This document shows positions 35,486 through 44,368 of a stretch of 64,000 nucleotides of DNA, one piece after another (the stretch's first letter is position 1; each line of letters starts with the position of its first letter). The position numbers and the translations under genes are program-made. The notes under the pieces are model-generated. The model had not been told where the DNA came from. It did not search any database and saw nothing but the letters and a program-made list of their open reading frames with translations. Origin of the DNA: Sanguibacter sp. HDW7 (lineage in GTDB: Bacteria > Actinomycetota > Actinomycetes > Actinomycetales > Cellulomonadaceae). Where the stretch lies: NCBI RefSeq assembly GCF_011300875.1, contig NZ_CP049862.1:2294001-2358000 (forward strand), in the 5' to 3' direction.

Positions 35486-36466
35486 ATGCAGACCAAGCGA
35501 TGGAGCGACGGACAGCAGGTCTCGGCGATCGGCCTCGGCACCTGGCAGCTCGGGGCCGACTGGGGCGACGTCGAGGAGAAGGACGCGCACGCGGTGCTCG
35601 ACGCCGCGCTCGAGGCCGGGGTGACGTTCTTCGACACCGCGGACGTCTACGGCGACGGCCGCTCCGAGCAGATCATCGGCTCGTTCCTGCGGGCCCGCCC
35701 GGACGCCGCCATCTTCGTCGCGACGAAGGCGGGGCGCCGCATGCCCCAGGTCCACGAGAACTACTCGCTCGCGAACCTCCGCGCCTGGACCGACCGCTCG
35801 CGCCGCAACCTCGGGCTCGACACGCTGCCGCTCGTCCAGCTCCACTGCCCGCCCACGTCCGTCTACACGGACGACGAGGTGTTCGACGCGCTCGGGACGC
35901 TCGTCGACGAGGGCGCGATCGCGTCGTGGGGCGTGAGCGTCGAGAAGCGCGTCGAGGCACTGCGGGCGCTCGAGCGCCCGGGCCTCGCGAGCATCCAGAT
36001 CGTCCTCAACGCGTTCCGCCTCGCTCCGTTCGACGACGTCGTGCCGACGGCCGTCGATCGCGGCGTCGCGATCATCGCGCGCGTCCCGCTCGCGTCGGGC
36101 CTGCTCGCGAACCGGTACACGCCCACGACGACGTTCGCGGCCGACGACCACCGGACCTTCAACCGCAACGGCGAGGCCTTCGACGTCGGCGAGACCTTCG
36201 CGGGCGTCGACTTCGCGACGGGCGTCGCAGCAGCCGCCGAGCTCGCGTCGCACGGCCCCGACGACCTCACGGCCGCCCAGGCGGCGCTCGCGTGGCTCGC
36301 GCAGCACGACGCCGTGACCACCGTCATCCCAGGCGCGCGCACGCCCGAGCAGGCGCGCGCGAACGCGGCGGCCGGGGCCGCCGCCCCGCTCCCCGCCGCG
36401 TACGACGAGGCCGTGCACCGCATCTACGACCGGGACGTCCGCGCCTCCGTGCACGAGCGCTGGTAG
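35486..36466 (+). CDS. Aldo/keto reductase
   Basis: NADPH-dependent oxidoreductase of 326 residues with the (beta/alpha)8 fold. The catalytic tetrad is complete: Asp50, Tyr55 (FFDTADVYGDGRSE), Lys81 (VATKAG) and His120 (LVQLHCPP). The C-terminal cofactor segment reads VTTVIPGARTPEQARANAAA. The substrate is unknown; the closest families act on sugar aldehydes or other small carbonyls. Single gene, 74 bp before an SGNH-like gene in the same direction. Confidence 0.92.
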   Translation: MQTKRWSDGQQVSAIGLGTWQLGADWGDVEEKDAHAVLDAALEAGVTFFDTADVYGDGRSEQIIGSFLRARPDAAIFVATKAGRRMPQVHENYSLANLRAWTDRSRRNLGLDTLPLVQLHCPPTSVYTDDEVFDALGTLVDEGAIASWGVSVEKRVEALRALERPGLASIQIVLNAFRLAPFDDVVPTAVDRGVAIIARVPLASGLLANRYTPTTTFAADDHRTFNRNGEAFDVGETFAGVDFATGVAAAAELASHGPDDLTAAQAALAWLAQHDAVTTVIPGARTPEQARANAAAGAAAPLPAAYDEAVHRIYDRDVRASVHERW

Positions 36467-36541
36467 GCCACGCGGCGTGTCAGTGCCGCCCGGCGCTGCC
36501 GCACGGGTGACGATGGGACGAACCCCCGAGGAGGACCCCAC

Positions 36542-37141
36542 GTGACCAGGAAGCTGCGCATCGTCGTCGTCGGCGACGAGCTCGCCGCCGGCGTCGGCGA
36601 CCCCCGGGCGCTCGGCTGGGTCGGACGCGTCGTCGCCCGCACGACCGAGGTCGAGACCGAGCACTACGTCCTCGCCGCCCCCGGCGAGACGTCGACCGCC
36701 CTCTCCGCCCGCTGGGAGCGCGAGGTCGAGCCGCGCCTCACGACCGACCCCGACGTCGACCAGCGCCTCGTCGTCGCCCTCGGCCGCCACGACCTCACCG
36801 CCGGCCTCTCCGTCGCGCGCTCACGCCTCAACCTCGCCAACACTCTCGACGTGGCCGAGGCGCGGCACCTGCGCACCCTCGTCGTCGGGCCCCCGCCCGG
36901 CAGCCGCGCCGACGACGACCGGCTCGCCGATCTCTCACGCGCCTACGGCGACGTCGCCCAGCGCCGACGCGTCCCCTTCGTCGAGACCTTCACGCCCCTC
37001 GTCAACCACGACCAGTGGCACGCCGACCTCGCCGGACGCGGCGACGACCTCCCCCAGCAGGCCGGCTACGGCCTCATGGCCTGGCTCGTCCTCCACTCCG
37101 GCTGGCACCGCTGGCTCGGGCTCGCCGACCCCGACGCCTGA
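36542..37141 (+). CDS. SGNH/GDSL-fold protein lacking the catalytic residues
   Basis: Protein of 199 residues with the alpha/beta SGNH-hydrolase layout but with its active site replaced. Block I is GDELAAGVGD (11-20), with Glu13 where the nucleophile Ser of GDSL should be. The usual GxND of block III reads GRHDL. The last block reads GDDLPQQAGYGLMA (about 167-180), with Leu170 in place of His and Gly167 in place of Asp. The fold assignment is by motif spacing only. It is therefore probably a binding protein or a hydrolase with new chemistry. The GTG start has GAGGAGGA 7 nt upstream. It is convergent with pilT across a shared terminator. Confidence 0.75.
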   Translation: MTRKLRIVVVGDELAAGVGDPRALGWVGRVVARTTEVETEHYVLAAPGETSTALSARWEREVEPRLTTDPDVDQRLVVALGRHDLTAGLSVARSRLNLANTLDVAEARHLRTLVVGPPPGSRADDDRLADLSRAYGDVAQRRRVPFVETFTPLVNHDQWHADLAGRGDDLPQQAGYGLMAWLVLHSGWHRWLGLADPDA

Positions 37142-37159
37142 GCACCACCCACGAACGCC

Positions 37160-37191
37160 GCGAGGCCCCGTCCGGACGGACGGGGCCTCGC
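37160..37191. terminator. Bidirectional terminator between convergent genes
   Basis: Perfect 14-bp stem GCGAGGCCCCGTCC (37160-37173) with GGACGGGGCCTCGC (37178-37191), loop GGAC. It lies between the SGNH-like gene and pilT, which converge here. Confidence 0.85.
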
Positions 37192-37210
37192 GTGCTTCGG
37201 GGTGCGGGCC

Positions 37211-38296
37211 TCAGACCTCGACACCCATGCCGCGCAGCGACAGCGTGAGATCCTGCGGGTTCGACGCCGAGACGATCGCCTCGTCGTACGTGATGCGACC
37301 CGAGACGACCAGCTCGCACAGGTGCTGGTCGAACGTCTGCATCTTGTAGTAGCCACCGTCCGCGATGAGGTCGGCGAGCGGCGGGTTGTCGAGCGGGTTG
37401 ACGATCGCCTCAGCCGTACGACCCGTGTTGACGAGCACCTCGACCGACGGGCACCGGTTGTCGTCGACCGTCCGCACCAGACGCTGCGAGACGATGCCAC
37501 GCAGCATCTGCGAGAGCGCCGTACGGATCTGCAGCTGCTCGTACGGCGGGAAGAAGTCGATGATGCGGTTGACCGTCTCCTGCGCGTCGATCGTGTGGAG
37601 CGTCGAGAGCACGAGGTGACCGGTCTCCGCCGCCTGGAGCGCCGCACGCACCGTCTCGATGTCACGCATCTCACCGACGAGGATGACGTCCGGGTCCTGA
37701 CGCATCGCCGCACGCAGCGCCGTCGAGAAGTCCTTCGTGTCCTGGCGCACCTCGCGCTGCGAGATGATCGCCCTCTTGTCCTCGTGGAGGACCTCGATCG
37801 GGTCCTCGATCGTGATGATGTTGACCTCGCGGTGCGTGTTGATGAGATCGACCATCGCCGCGAGCGTCGTCGTCTTGCCCGCACCCGTCGGACCCGTCAC
37901 GAGCACGAGACCGCGCGGCTCGAGCGCAAGGTCGCCGACGATCCCGGGAACACCGAGCTCCGCAAGGCTCGACGTCCCCATGCCGACGAGTCGGAACACC
38001 ATCGCCGTCGTGCCACGCGCCTGGTACGCGTTGACGCGGAAACGCCCGACGCCCGCGACCGAGTACGCGAAGTCGGCCTCGTGCGTCCGCTCGAACTGGT
38101 CGACGAGGTCCGCGGGCAGCACCTGCGAGAGCATGTGGTCCGTGTCCATCGGCGTGAGCACGGGGACCTGCAGACGACGGAGCCGCCCGTCGACACGCAC
38201 ACGGGGCGCGGAGCCGACCTTGACGTGGAGGTCCGAGGCCTCGGCCTTGACGACGGCGTGGAGCAACGGGATGACGGACTGCGGCGTGGCGTTCAC
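37211..38296 (-). CDS. pilT: PilT-type twitching ATPase
   Basis: Secretion ATPase of 361 residues that in other bacteria depolymerises type IV pili. Walker A GPTGAGKTT is at 135-143, the Asp box IITIEDPIEVLHEDK and Walker B ILVGEMRDIETVRAAL follow, and the His box is LSTLHTIDA. The PilT-specific AIRNLIRE tail motif is not clearly present, so a PilU/PilT-like variant is possible. The GTG at 38296 gives the family N-terminus; no ribosome-binding site precedes it, but GATACT lies 7 nt upstream, suggesting a leaderless mRNA. No other pilus genes are in the window. Confidence 0.9.
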   Translation of the reverse strand: MNATPQSVIPLLHAVVKAEASDLHVKVGSAPRVRVDGRLRRLQVPVLTPMDTDHMLSQVLPADLVDQFERTHEADFAYSVAGVGRFRVNAYQARGTTAMVFRLVGMGTSSLAELGVPGIVGDLALEPRGLVLVTGPTGAGKTTTLAAMVDLINTHREVNIITIEDPIEVLHEDKRAIISQREVRQDTKDFSTALRAAMRQDPDVILVGEMRDIETVRAALQAAETGHLVLSTLHTIDAQETVNRIIDFFPPYEQLQIRTALSQMLRGIVSQRLVRTVDDNRCPSVEVLVNTGRTAEAIVNPLDNPPLADLIADGGYYKMQTFDQHLCELVVSGRITYDEAIVSASNPQDLTLSLRGMGVEV

Positions 38297-38430
38297 GCTA
38301 CACAGTATCGGCCCATTCGGGCACAGACTTGAGCCTCGCGGGGCTCGGCGTGGCGGCCCGTTCGCCCGCACCACGTCGCGTGTGGGAAGATGGTCGATGG
38401 CCAGCACGTCACGAAGGACTTGGAGTCACC

Positions 38431-38505
38431 ATGAGCAAGCGCGGACGCAAGCGTCGTAGCCGCAAGGGCAGCGCCGCCAACCACGGCAACCGCCCCAACG
38501 CCTGA
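38431..38505 (+). CDS. 50S ribosomal protein bL37 (24 residues)
   Basis: Very short gene encoding MSKRGRKRRSRKG followed by SAANHGNRPNA. The Lys/Arg-rich N-terminus and the ANHGxRPNA end match the actinobacterial large-subunit protein bL37 seen in mycobacterial ribosome structures. GGAG lies 7 nt before the ATG, and a strong terminator follows 35 bp downstream, so this is a stand-alone highly expressed gene. It is divergent from pilT. Confidence 0.9.
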   Translation: MSKRGRKRRSRKGSAANHGNRPNA

Positions 38506-38540
38506 GCATCGTCTCGGAGCGGCCGACCATCGGCACACGC

Positions 38541-38569
38541 AAGGCCCCGGAGCATCGCTCCGGGGCCTT
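38541..38569 (+). terminator. Terminator after bL37
   Basis: Perfect 13-bp stem AAGGCCCCGGAGC (38541-38553) with GCTCCGGGGCCTT (38557-38569), loop ATC. Confidence 0.88.
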
Positions 38570-38674
38570 CGTCGTCGCTGAGGGGTGCGCCTCTCCCCCG
38601 GGGCGGGCAGGTGCGCCGCGCTCGCACGCCTGGAATCGCGCGGGCCCCGGACCCCGCGGGCCCGGCGCACGAGA

Positions 38675-38710
38675 ACGGGCGCAGGACCGCCGAGGCAGCC
38701 CTGCGCCCGT
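38675..38710 (-). terminator. Terminator after gltA
   Basis: 11-bp perfect arms ACGGGCGCAGG (38675-38685) and CCTGCGCCCGT (38700-38710) with a 14-nt loop, 13 bp past the citrate synthase stop on the minus strand. Confidence 0.75.
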
Positions 38711-38723
38711 CGTGGGCCGTGAG

Positions 38724-40022
38724 TCAGCGGTTCTCGACCGGGACGTACGCGCGCTCCGTCGCGCCCGTGTAGACCTGGCGCGGACGGCCGATCTTCGTCG
38801 TCGGGTCCTTCATCATCTCGCGCCACTGCGCGATCCAGCCGGGCATGCGACCGAGCGCGAACAGCGGCGTGAACATCGCCGGGCTGAAGCCCATGGCCTT
38901 GTAGATGAGGCCTGTGTAGAAGTCGACGTTCGGGTAGAGCTTGCGCTCGATGAAGTAGTCTTCGTTGAGCGCGATCTCCTCGAGCCGCAGCGCGATGTCG
39001 AGCAGCTCGTCGCGCGCGCCGAGGGCGTCGAGCACCGCGTACGCCTTCTTCTTGACGATCGCCGCGCGCGGGTCGTAGTTCTTGTAGACGCGGTGGCCGA
39101 AGCCCATGAGGCGGACGCCCGCCTCCTTGTTCTTCACGCGCGACATGTACGTGTCGACGTCGTCGCCCGACTTCTTCAGATCGGTGAGCATCGTCAGCAC
39201 GGCCTCGTTGGCGCCGCCGTGGAGCGGGCCCGAGAGCGCGTTGATCCCGGCCGAGACGGACGCATAGAGGTTCGCGTGCGCGGAGCCGACCATGCGGACC
39301 GTCGACGTCGAGCAGTTCTGCTCGTGGTCGGCGTGGAGGACGAGGAGCGTGTCGAGCGCGTCGACGACGATCGGGTCGGCCTCGTACGGCATGTACGGCT
39401 GCGCGAAGCTCATGCGGAGGAAGTCGTCGACGTAGCCGCGCGAGTAGTCCGGGTAGAGCAGCGGCTCACCGACCGAGCGACGGTGCACGTAGGAGGTGAT
39501 CGTGCGGGTCTTCGCGAGGAGCAGGACGCTCGCGAGCTCGACCGTCTCGTCGTCGAACGGGTCGAGGGACTCCGGGTAGAACGTCGAGAGCGCGTTGATC
39601 GCCGACGCCATGACCGCCATGGGGTGCGCGTTGCGCGGGAACGTCCCCATGAACGTGCGGAAGTCCTCGTGGACGAGCGTGTGGCGGTTGACGCGCGTGA
39701 CGAACGCCTCGAGCTCGTCCGCCGACGGCAGCTCGCCGTGGATGAGGAGGTACGCGACCTCGAGGAACGTCGAGCCCTCGGCGAGCTGGTCGATCGGGTA
39801 GCCGCGGTAGCGGAGGATGCCCTCGCCGCCGTCGATGTAGGTGATGCCGGACTCGCACGACGCCGTGTTGGTGAAGCCCGGGTCGAGCGTCACCTTGCCG
39901 GTCGTGCCGAGGAGCGAGGAGACGACGATGCCGTCGTTGCCCTCCGTCGCGGGGACGACGGGGAGGTCCTGGGTGACCTGACCGACGGTGAGCGACACAC
40001 CGGTCTGCGCGTTCTGGGTCAT
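38724..40022 (-). CDS. gltA: Citrate synthase (hexameric type II)
   Basis: TCA-cycle entry enzyme condensing oxaloacetate and acetyl-CoA. The 432-residue protein has the type II layout with an N-terminal beta region (GFTNTASCESGITYIDGGEG), catalytic His in LHADHEQNCSTSTVR and SGPLHGGANEAVL, and the acetyl-CoA-binding GFGHRVYKNYDPRA with a catalytic Asp near the C-terminus (VDFYTGLIYKAMG). The ATG at 40022 has AAGGA 5 nt upstream. Single gene; a CRP-type site lies 211 bp upstream of the start. Confidence 0.97.
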   Translation of the reverse strand: MTQNAQTGVSLTVGQVTQDLPVVPATEGNDGIVVSSLLGTTGKVTLDPGFTNTASCESGITYIDGGEGILRYRGYPIDQLAEGSTFLEVAYLLIHGELPSADELEAFVTRVNRHTLVHEDFRTFMGTFPRNAHPMAVMASAINALSTFYPESLDPFDDETVELASVLLLAKTRTITSYVHRRSVGEPLLYPDYSRGYVDDFLRMSFAQPYMPYEADPIVVDALDTLLVLHADHEQNCSTSTVRMVGSAHANLYASVSAGINALSGPLHGGANEAVLTMLTDLKKSGDDVDTYMSRVKNKEAGVRLMGFGHRVYKNYDPRAAIVKKKAYAVLDALGARDELLDIALRLEEIALNEDYFIERKLYPNVDFYTGLIYKAMGFSPAMFTPLFALGRMPGWIAQWREMMKDPTTKIGRPRQVYTGATERAYVPVENR

Positions 40023-40232
40023 GGTGTCCTTCCTTGGGGCCGGGCCCGAGGGCTGTGGCCGCGTACGTCCGTGAGCGTCGACGACCTCCCGGGATCCTCC
40101 GCGCGTGCGGAGGCCCGGCCTGCGGACCTGGGTGTCCCACGTCCGGCGGGCTGCGTCGACCGTCTGGGTCGACGGTACCCGCGCTGAGCGGCCCGGGACC
40201 AATCCTCACGGGTCATCTGCGGGTCAGAATCC

Positions 40233-40248
40233 GGTGATGAACGTCACA
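40233..40248. promoter_or_regulatory. CRP/GlxR-type site upstream of gltA
   Basis: GGTGATGAACGTCACA fits TGTGA-N6-TCACA with one mismatch (first base). It lies in the gltA upstream spacer, about 210 bp before the start codon and 32 bp from the end of dapC. GlxR is known to control gltA in Corynebacterium glutamicum. Confidence 0.55.
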
Positions 40249-40279
40249 AAGCGTGGGACGAACGTCCCGACCTGCGCGA

Positions 40280-41416
40280 TCACGCGTCCACGAGCGTGCT
40301 CAGTCGGTTCGCAGCGGCTTCCGCGCGCTCGTCGGTCACGGTGAGCGCGACGCGGACGTGCCCCTCGCCCGCCGCGCCGTAGAACGCACCGGGCGCGACG
40401 AGCAACCCGATCTGCGCGAGGCGGTCGACCGTGGCCCAGCAGTCGACACGCTCACCCGCCGGCCGCACCCAGAGGTAAAGGCCGGCCTCGGAGTGGTCGA
40501 TGACGAAGCCTGCATCGGTCAAGGCCGCACCAAGGAGGTCGCGCCGCGCCCGGTAGCTTTCGCGCTGCACGGCGACGTGCTCGTCGTCGTCGAGCGCCGC
40601 GACCATCGCCGCCTGCACCGGACCCGGGACGATGAGCCCGAGCTGCTTGCGCAGGCCGAGGAGCGCGCCGACGAGCGCCGGGTCGCCCGCGACGAACGCC
40701 GCGCGGTAGCCGGCCATGCTCGACTGCTTCGACAGCGAGTAGGTGACGAGCAGGTTCGTGTGGTCGTCGCCGCACACGCGCGGGTCGAGGAGGCTCGGCA
40801 CGGTCTGCGGGTCGTGCGGCCCGTCGCCCCAGCCGAGCTCCGCGTAGCACTCGTCGGAGACGACGACGGCACCCGTGCGACGCGCGGCCTCGACGACCGC
40901 GCGCAGCTCGGCGACGTCCGCGACGCGCCCGTGCGGGTTGCCCGGCGAGTTCACCCAGACGAGCCGGACCCCCTCGCGACCGTCCCAGTCGCGCACGTCG
41001 TCGGTCGCGAGCGACGTCGCCCCTGCGAGGCGCGCGCCCACGTCGTAGGTCGGGTACGCGACGGCCGGGTGGACGACCGTGTCGCCCGCGCCGAGGCCGA
41101 GCATCGAGGGCAGGAGGCCGACGAGCTCCTTGGAGCCGACCGTCGGCAGTGTCGCGTCGGGCGCGACCGTCACGCCGCGGCGCCGCGCGAACCAGCCCGC
41201 GACCGCCGCGCGCAGCGCCGGCGTGCCTGCGGTGAGCGGGTAACCGTGGGCGTCGGACGCGGACTCGAGCGCGCGGCGCACGACGTCCGGGGTCGCGTCG
41301 ACGGGGGTGCCGACGGAGAGGTCGACGATGCCGTCCGGGTGCGCGGCCGCACGTGCCTTCGCGGGCTCGAGGAGGTCCCACGGAAAGGCGAGACCTGCGA
41401 GGGAGCTCAGCCCCAT
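40280..41416 (-). CDS. dapC: Succinyldiaminopimelate transaminase DapC
   Basis: PLP aminotransferase (class I/II) of 378 residues in the succinylase branch of lysine/diaminopimelate synthesis. It has the N-terminal FPWDLLEPAKARAAAHPDGIVDLSVGTPVD characteristic of actinobacterial DapC, WVNSPGNPHGRV, VVSDECYAELGW, and the PLP lysine in YSLSKQSSMAGYRAAF. It is monocistronic, next to gltA on the same strand, and divergent from the sulfite reductase operon across a 322-bp spacer with inverted repeats. Confidence 0.93.
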   Translation of the reverse strand: MGLSSLAGLAFPWDLLEPAKARAAAHPDGIVDLSVGTPVDATPDVVRRALESASDAHGYPLTAGTPALRAAVAGWFARRRGVTVAPDATLPTVGSKELVGLLPSMLGLGAGDTVVHPAVAYPTYDVGARLAGATSLATDDVRDWDGREGVRLVWVNSPGNPHGRVADVAELRAVVEAARRTGAVVVSDECYAELGWGDGPHDPQTVPSLLDPRVCGDDHTNLLVTYSLSKQSSMAGYRAAFVAGDPALVGALLGLRKQLGLIVPGPVQAAMVAALDDDEHVAVQRESYRARRDLLGAALTDAGFVIDHSEAGLYLWVRPAGERVDCWATVDRLAQIGLLVAPGAFYGAAGEGHVRVALTVTDERAEAAANRLSTLVDA

Positions 41417-41738
41417 CGGGTCACCCCCGCGCGCTCGTCCCGCGATGCAGCGCCACCCACCATCGTCATCCCGTCCTCCCCGTTCGAAGCCCCCACACTA
41501 CGACCGACACCCCCTCCCCACCCCAACCCGTCCAGAACCTCTCGCGAGATAGGGGTGCAACGTCGAGACAGGGGCCCAGGGGCCCCTATCTCGCGTGCAC
41601 GCCCCTATCTCGCGGACGGGGGGTGCGGACCGTGACGGGGTGTCAGATCAAGTCGTCCCGGATGGCGGGACAGGTTGTTCCGCGCGGCGGAGGTTCCTAA
41701 GTTCTGGGTCACCGACCACCGCACATCGAGGGGACACC
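41417..41738. other. Divergent spacer between dapC and the sulfate-assimilation operon
   Basis: Spacer of 322 bp. It holds the CGAGATAG repeat cluster (41543-41614) and the untranslated leader of the sulfite reductase gene. No CymR/CysB-type operator or SAM riboswitch was recognised. Confidence 0.4.
41543..41614. repeat. CGAGATAGGGG inverted-repeat cluster
   Basis: Four copies of CGAGA(T/C)AGGGG in 72 bp: forward at 41545-41555 and 41564-41574, reverse at 41583-41593 and 41602-41612. The first and last extend to CGCGAGATAGGGG..TGCA and can pair end to end (17 bp with a 2-nt bulge), and the inner two form a second hairpin. This is nested dyad symmetry upstream of the sulfite reductase gene. 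Confidence 0.75.
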
Positions 41739-43466
41739 ATGACGACGACAGCACCCGGCCAGCCCGAGGCCGCACCGCGCGCCTCGCGCGGCGTCGCGCG
41801 CCCGTCCCGCTCGACCCGCCCCCAGGGGCAGTGGAAGGTTGACGGCACCGAGCCCCTCAACGCCAACGAGGTCATCAAGCAGAAGGACGACGGCCTCAAC
41901 GTCCGCGAGCGCATCGAGACGATCTACGCGGCCGGCGGCTTCGAGTCCATCACCAAGGAAGACCTCCACGGGCGCTTCCGCTGGTGGGGCCTCTACACCC
42001 AGCGCCGCCCCGGCATCGACGGCGGTCGCACCGCCTCCCTCGAGCCCCACGAGCTCGACGACGAGTTCTTCATGATGCGCGTCCGCTCCGACGGCGGGGC
42101 CCTCACGACCGAACAGCTACGCGTCATCGGCGAGATCTCCGTCGAGTTCGGCCGGTCGACGGCCGACATCACCGACCGTCACAACATCCAGCTCCACTGG
42201 ATCGACGTGCGTGACGTCCCCGAGATCTGGCGTCGCCTCGAGGACGTCGGGCTCTCGACGACCGAGGCGTGCGGCGACGTGCCGCGCGTCATCCTCGGCT
42301 CCCCCGTCGCCGGGGTCGCCAAGGACGAGATCATCGACCCGACCCCCGTCATCCGCGAGATCGTCGACCGCTACATCGGCGACCCGACCTTCTCCAACCT
42401 GCCGCGCAAGTACAAGACCGCGATCACCGGCCACCCGAGCCTCGACGTGCTCCACGAGATCAACGACCTCGGGCTCGTCGGCGTCGTCCACCCCGACCTC
42501 GGCCCCGGCTACGACGTCTGGGTGGGCGGCGGGCTCTCCGCGCAGCCCCGGCTCGCCGAGCGTCTCGGTGCCTTCGTCACCGAGGAGCAGGTCCCCGACG
42601 TCTGGGTCGGCGTCACCTCGATCTTCCGCGACTACGGTTTCCGCCGGCTGCGCAACAAGGCCCGCCTGAAGTTCCTCCTCGCCGACTGGGGCGCCGAGAA
42701 GTTCCGCGAGATCCTCGAGACCGAGTACCTCGGCTACCGCCTCGCCGACGGCCCCGCGCCCGCACCCGCGCCGCGCTCGGGCGACCACGTCGGGGTCCAC
42801 GAGCAGAAGGACGGGCGCTTCTACGTCGGCGCGGCCCCCTACGTCGGCCGTGTCTCGGGCGAGACCCTTCTCGAGGTCGCGCGGCTCGCCGAGGCCGCCG
42901 GGTCCGGTCGCATCCGGCTCACGCCCCAGCAGAAGCTCCTCGTGCTCGACGTCCCCGCCGAGCACGTGCCGGCGCTCGTCGACGGTCTGCGTGCCACGGG
43001 GCTCGAGGCCGAGCCCAGCGCATGGCGCCGGTCGACCATCGCGTGCACCGGCATCGAGTTCTGCAAGCTCGCGATCGTCGAGACCAAGGGGCTCGCGCGC
43101 GAGACCATCCAAGCTCTCGAGACGCGGCTCGACCGCGGCGAGCGCCGCCCCATCACGATCAACGTCAACGGCTGCCCCAACGCGTGCGCCCGCACGCAGA
43201 TCGGCGACATCGGCCTCAAGGGCCAGATCGTCACGACCGCCGACGGCGAGCAGGTGCCCGGCTTCCAGGTGCACCTCGGCGGCGGCCTCTCAGGTCACCG
43301 TCGCGACGAGGGAGGCCTCGGCCGCACCGTCCGCGGCCTCAAGGTCACGGCCGACGATGTCGCGTCCTACGTCGACCGCGTCGTGAGCCGCTACGACGCC
43401 GAGCACGAGGGCGACGAGACGTTCGCCGACTGGGCCCTTCGCGTCGACGACGAGGTGCTCGCATGA
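41739..43466 (+). CDS. sir: Assimilatory ferredoxin-dependent sulfite (nitrite) reductase
   Basis: Siroheme enzyme that reduces sulfite to sulfide with six electrons from ferredoxin. The protein has 575 residues: two ferrodoxin-like half domains and two siroheme/4Fe-4S domains. The four cluster cysteines are C436 and C442 (ACTGIEFCK) and C479 and C483 (NGCPNACA). Sulfite specificity is inferred from the cysH-cysD-cysN genes that follow with 4-bp overlaps; nitrite reductases are close homologues. The ATG at 41739 has GAGGGG upstream. It is the first gene of the operon. Confidence 0.93.
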   Translation: MTTTAPGQPEAAPRASRGVARPSRSTRPQGQWKVDGTEPLNANEVIKQKDDGLNVRERIETIYAAGGFESITKEDLHGRFRWWGLYTQRRPGIDGGRTASLEPHELDDEFFMMRVRSDGGALTTEQLRVIGEISVEFGRSTADITDRHNIQLHWIDVRDVPEIWRRLEDVGLSTTEACGDVPRVILGSPVAGVAKDEIIDPTPVIREIVDRYIGDPTFSNLPRKYKTAITGHPSLDVLHEINDLGLVGVVHPDLGPGYDVWVGGGLSAQPRLAERLGAFVTEEQVPDVWVGVTSIFRDYGFRRLRNKARLKFLLADWGAEKFREILETEYLGYRLADGPAPAPAPRSGDHVGVHEQKDGRFYVGAAPYVGRVSGETLLEVARLAEAAGSGRIRLTPQQKLLVLDVPAEHVPALVDGLRATGLEAEPSAWRRSTIACTGIEFCKLAIVETKGLARETIQALETRLDRGERRPITINVNGCPNACARTQIGDIGLKGQIVTTADGEQVPGFQVHLGGGLSGHRRDEGGLGRTVRGLKVTADDVASYVDRVVSRYDAEHEGDETFADWALRVDDEVLA

Positions 43467-44368
43467 GCGCCGTCGACCTCCCCGGGCCCTTCGGCCTCGC
43501 GCTGCCCGGGCTCGCCGGAGCGGGCACCGGGCAGGGTGTCGTCGGGCAGGGACGCGCCGGTGACCTCGCGGCGTTCGGTGCCGCGGGCCGCGCCCGCGCG
43601 GCCGAGCACGAGCGGGCGCGCGTCGCGCACGCCGCGGCCCGCGCCGCACGCGACGCACGCCGCCGCAGCGACGACGAGCTCAAGCGGCTCGCCGCCGAGG
43701 GTGCTGCGCTGCTCTCGCCCGCCGACGGCCCCGAGGCGAGCGCCGACGAGATCTCCGCGTGGGCCGCCGAGACCTTCGGCGACCTTCTCACCGTCGCCTG
43801 CTCGATGGCCGACCTCGTGCTGCCGCACGTCGTCGCGCAGCGCGCCCCCTGGGTCGACGTCCTCTTCCTCGAGACCGGCTACCACTTCCCCGAGACGATC
43901 GGCACCCGCGACGCCGCCGCGGCCACGATGCCCATCACCGTCGTCGACGTCGCCGCGAGGCAGTCCGTCGCCGAGCAGGACGCCCAGTACGGACCCCGCC
44001 TGCACGAGCGCGACCCCGGCCTGTGCTGCGCGCTGCGCAAGGTCGCCCCGCTCCAGGCCTCCCTCGGCGGCTACGAGGCCTGGGTGACGGGCGTCCGCCG
44101 CGACGAGGCCCCCACGCGCACCGGCACGCCCCTCGTCTCCTGGGACGAGAAGAACCGCCTCGTGAAGATCAACCCGCTCGCCGCCTGGTCGTTCGACGAC
44201 CTTCTCGGCTACGCGACGCAGCACAAGGTGCTGCTCAACCCGCTGCTCGACGACGGCTACCCGTCGATCGGCTGCGCTCCCTGCACCCGCCGGGTCGCCC
44301 CCGGCGAGGACCCTCGCTCAGGACGCTGGGCAGGGCTCGACAAGACAGAATGTGGGCTCCACGCATGA
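43463..44368 (+). CDS. cysH: Adenylyl-sulfate (APS) reductase, CysH family
   Basis: Thioredoxin-dependent reduction of APS to sulfite. Of 301 residues, the first ~65 form an Ala/Gly/Arg-rich extension not needed by the family. The core begins at DDELKRLAAEG and has LETGYHFPETI, the two cysteine pairs C188-C189 and C271-C274 that ligate a 4Fe-4S cluster, and the catalytic C297 in KTECGLH. The cluster cysteines mark an APS rather than PAPS reductase, consistent with the absence of a CysC kinase. It overlaps the upstream and downstream genes by 4 bp each. Confidence 0.93.
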   Translation: MSAVDLPGPFGLALPGLAGAGTGQGVVGQGRAGDLAAFGAAGRARAAEHERARVAHAAARAARDARRRSDDELKRLAAEGAALLSPADGPEASADEISAWAAETFGDLLTVACSMADLVLPHVVAQRAPWVDVLFLETGYHFPETIGTRDAAAATMPITVVDVAARQSVAEQDAQYGPRLHERDPGLCCALRKVAPLQASLGGYEAWVTGVRRDEAPTRTGTPLVSWDEKNRLVKINPLAAWSFDDLLGYATQHKVLLNPLLDDGYPSIGCAPCTRRVAPGEDPRSGRWAGLDKTECGLHA

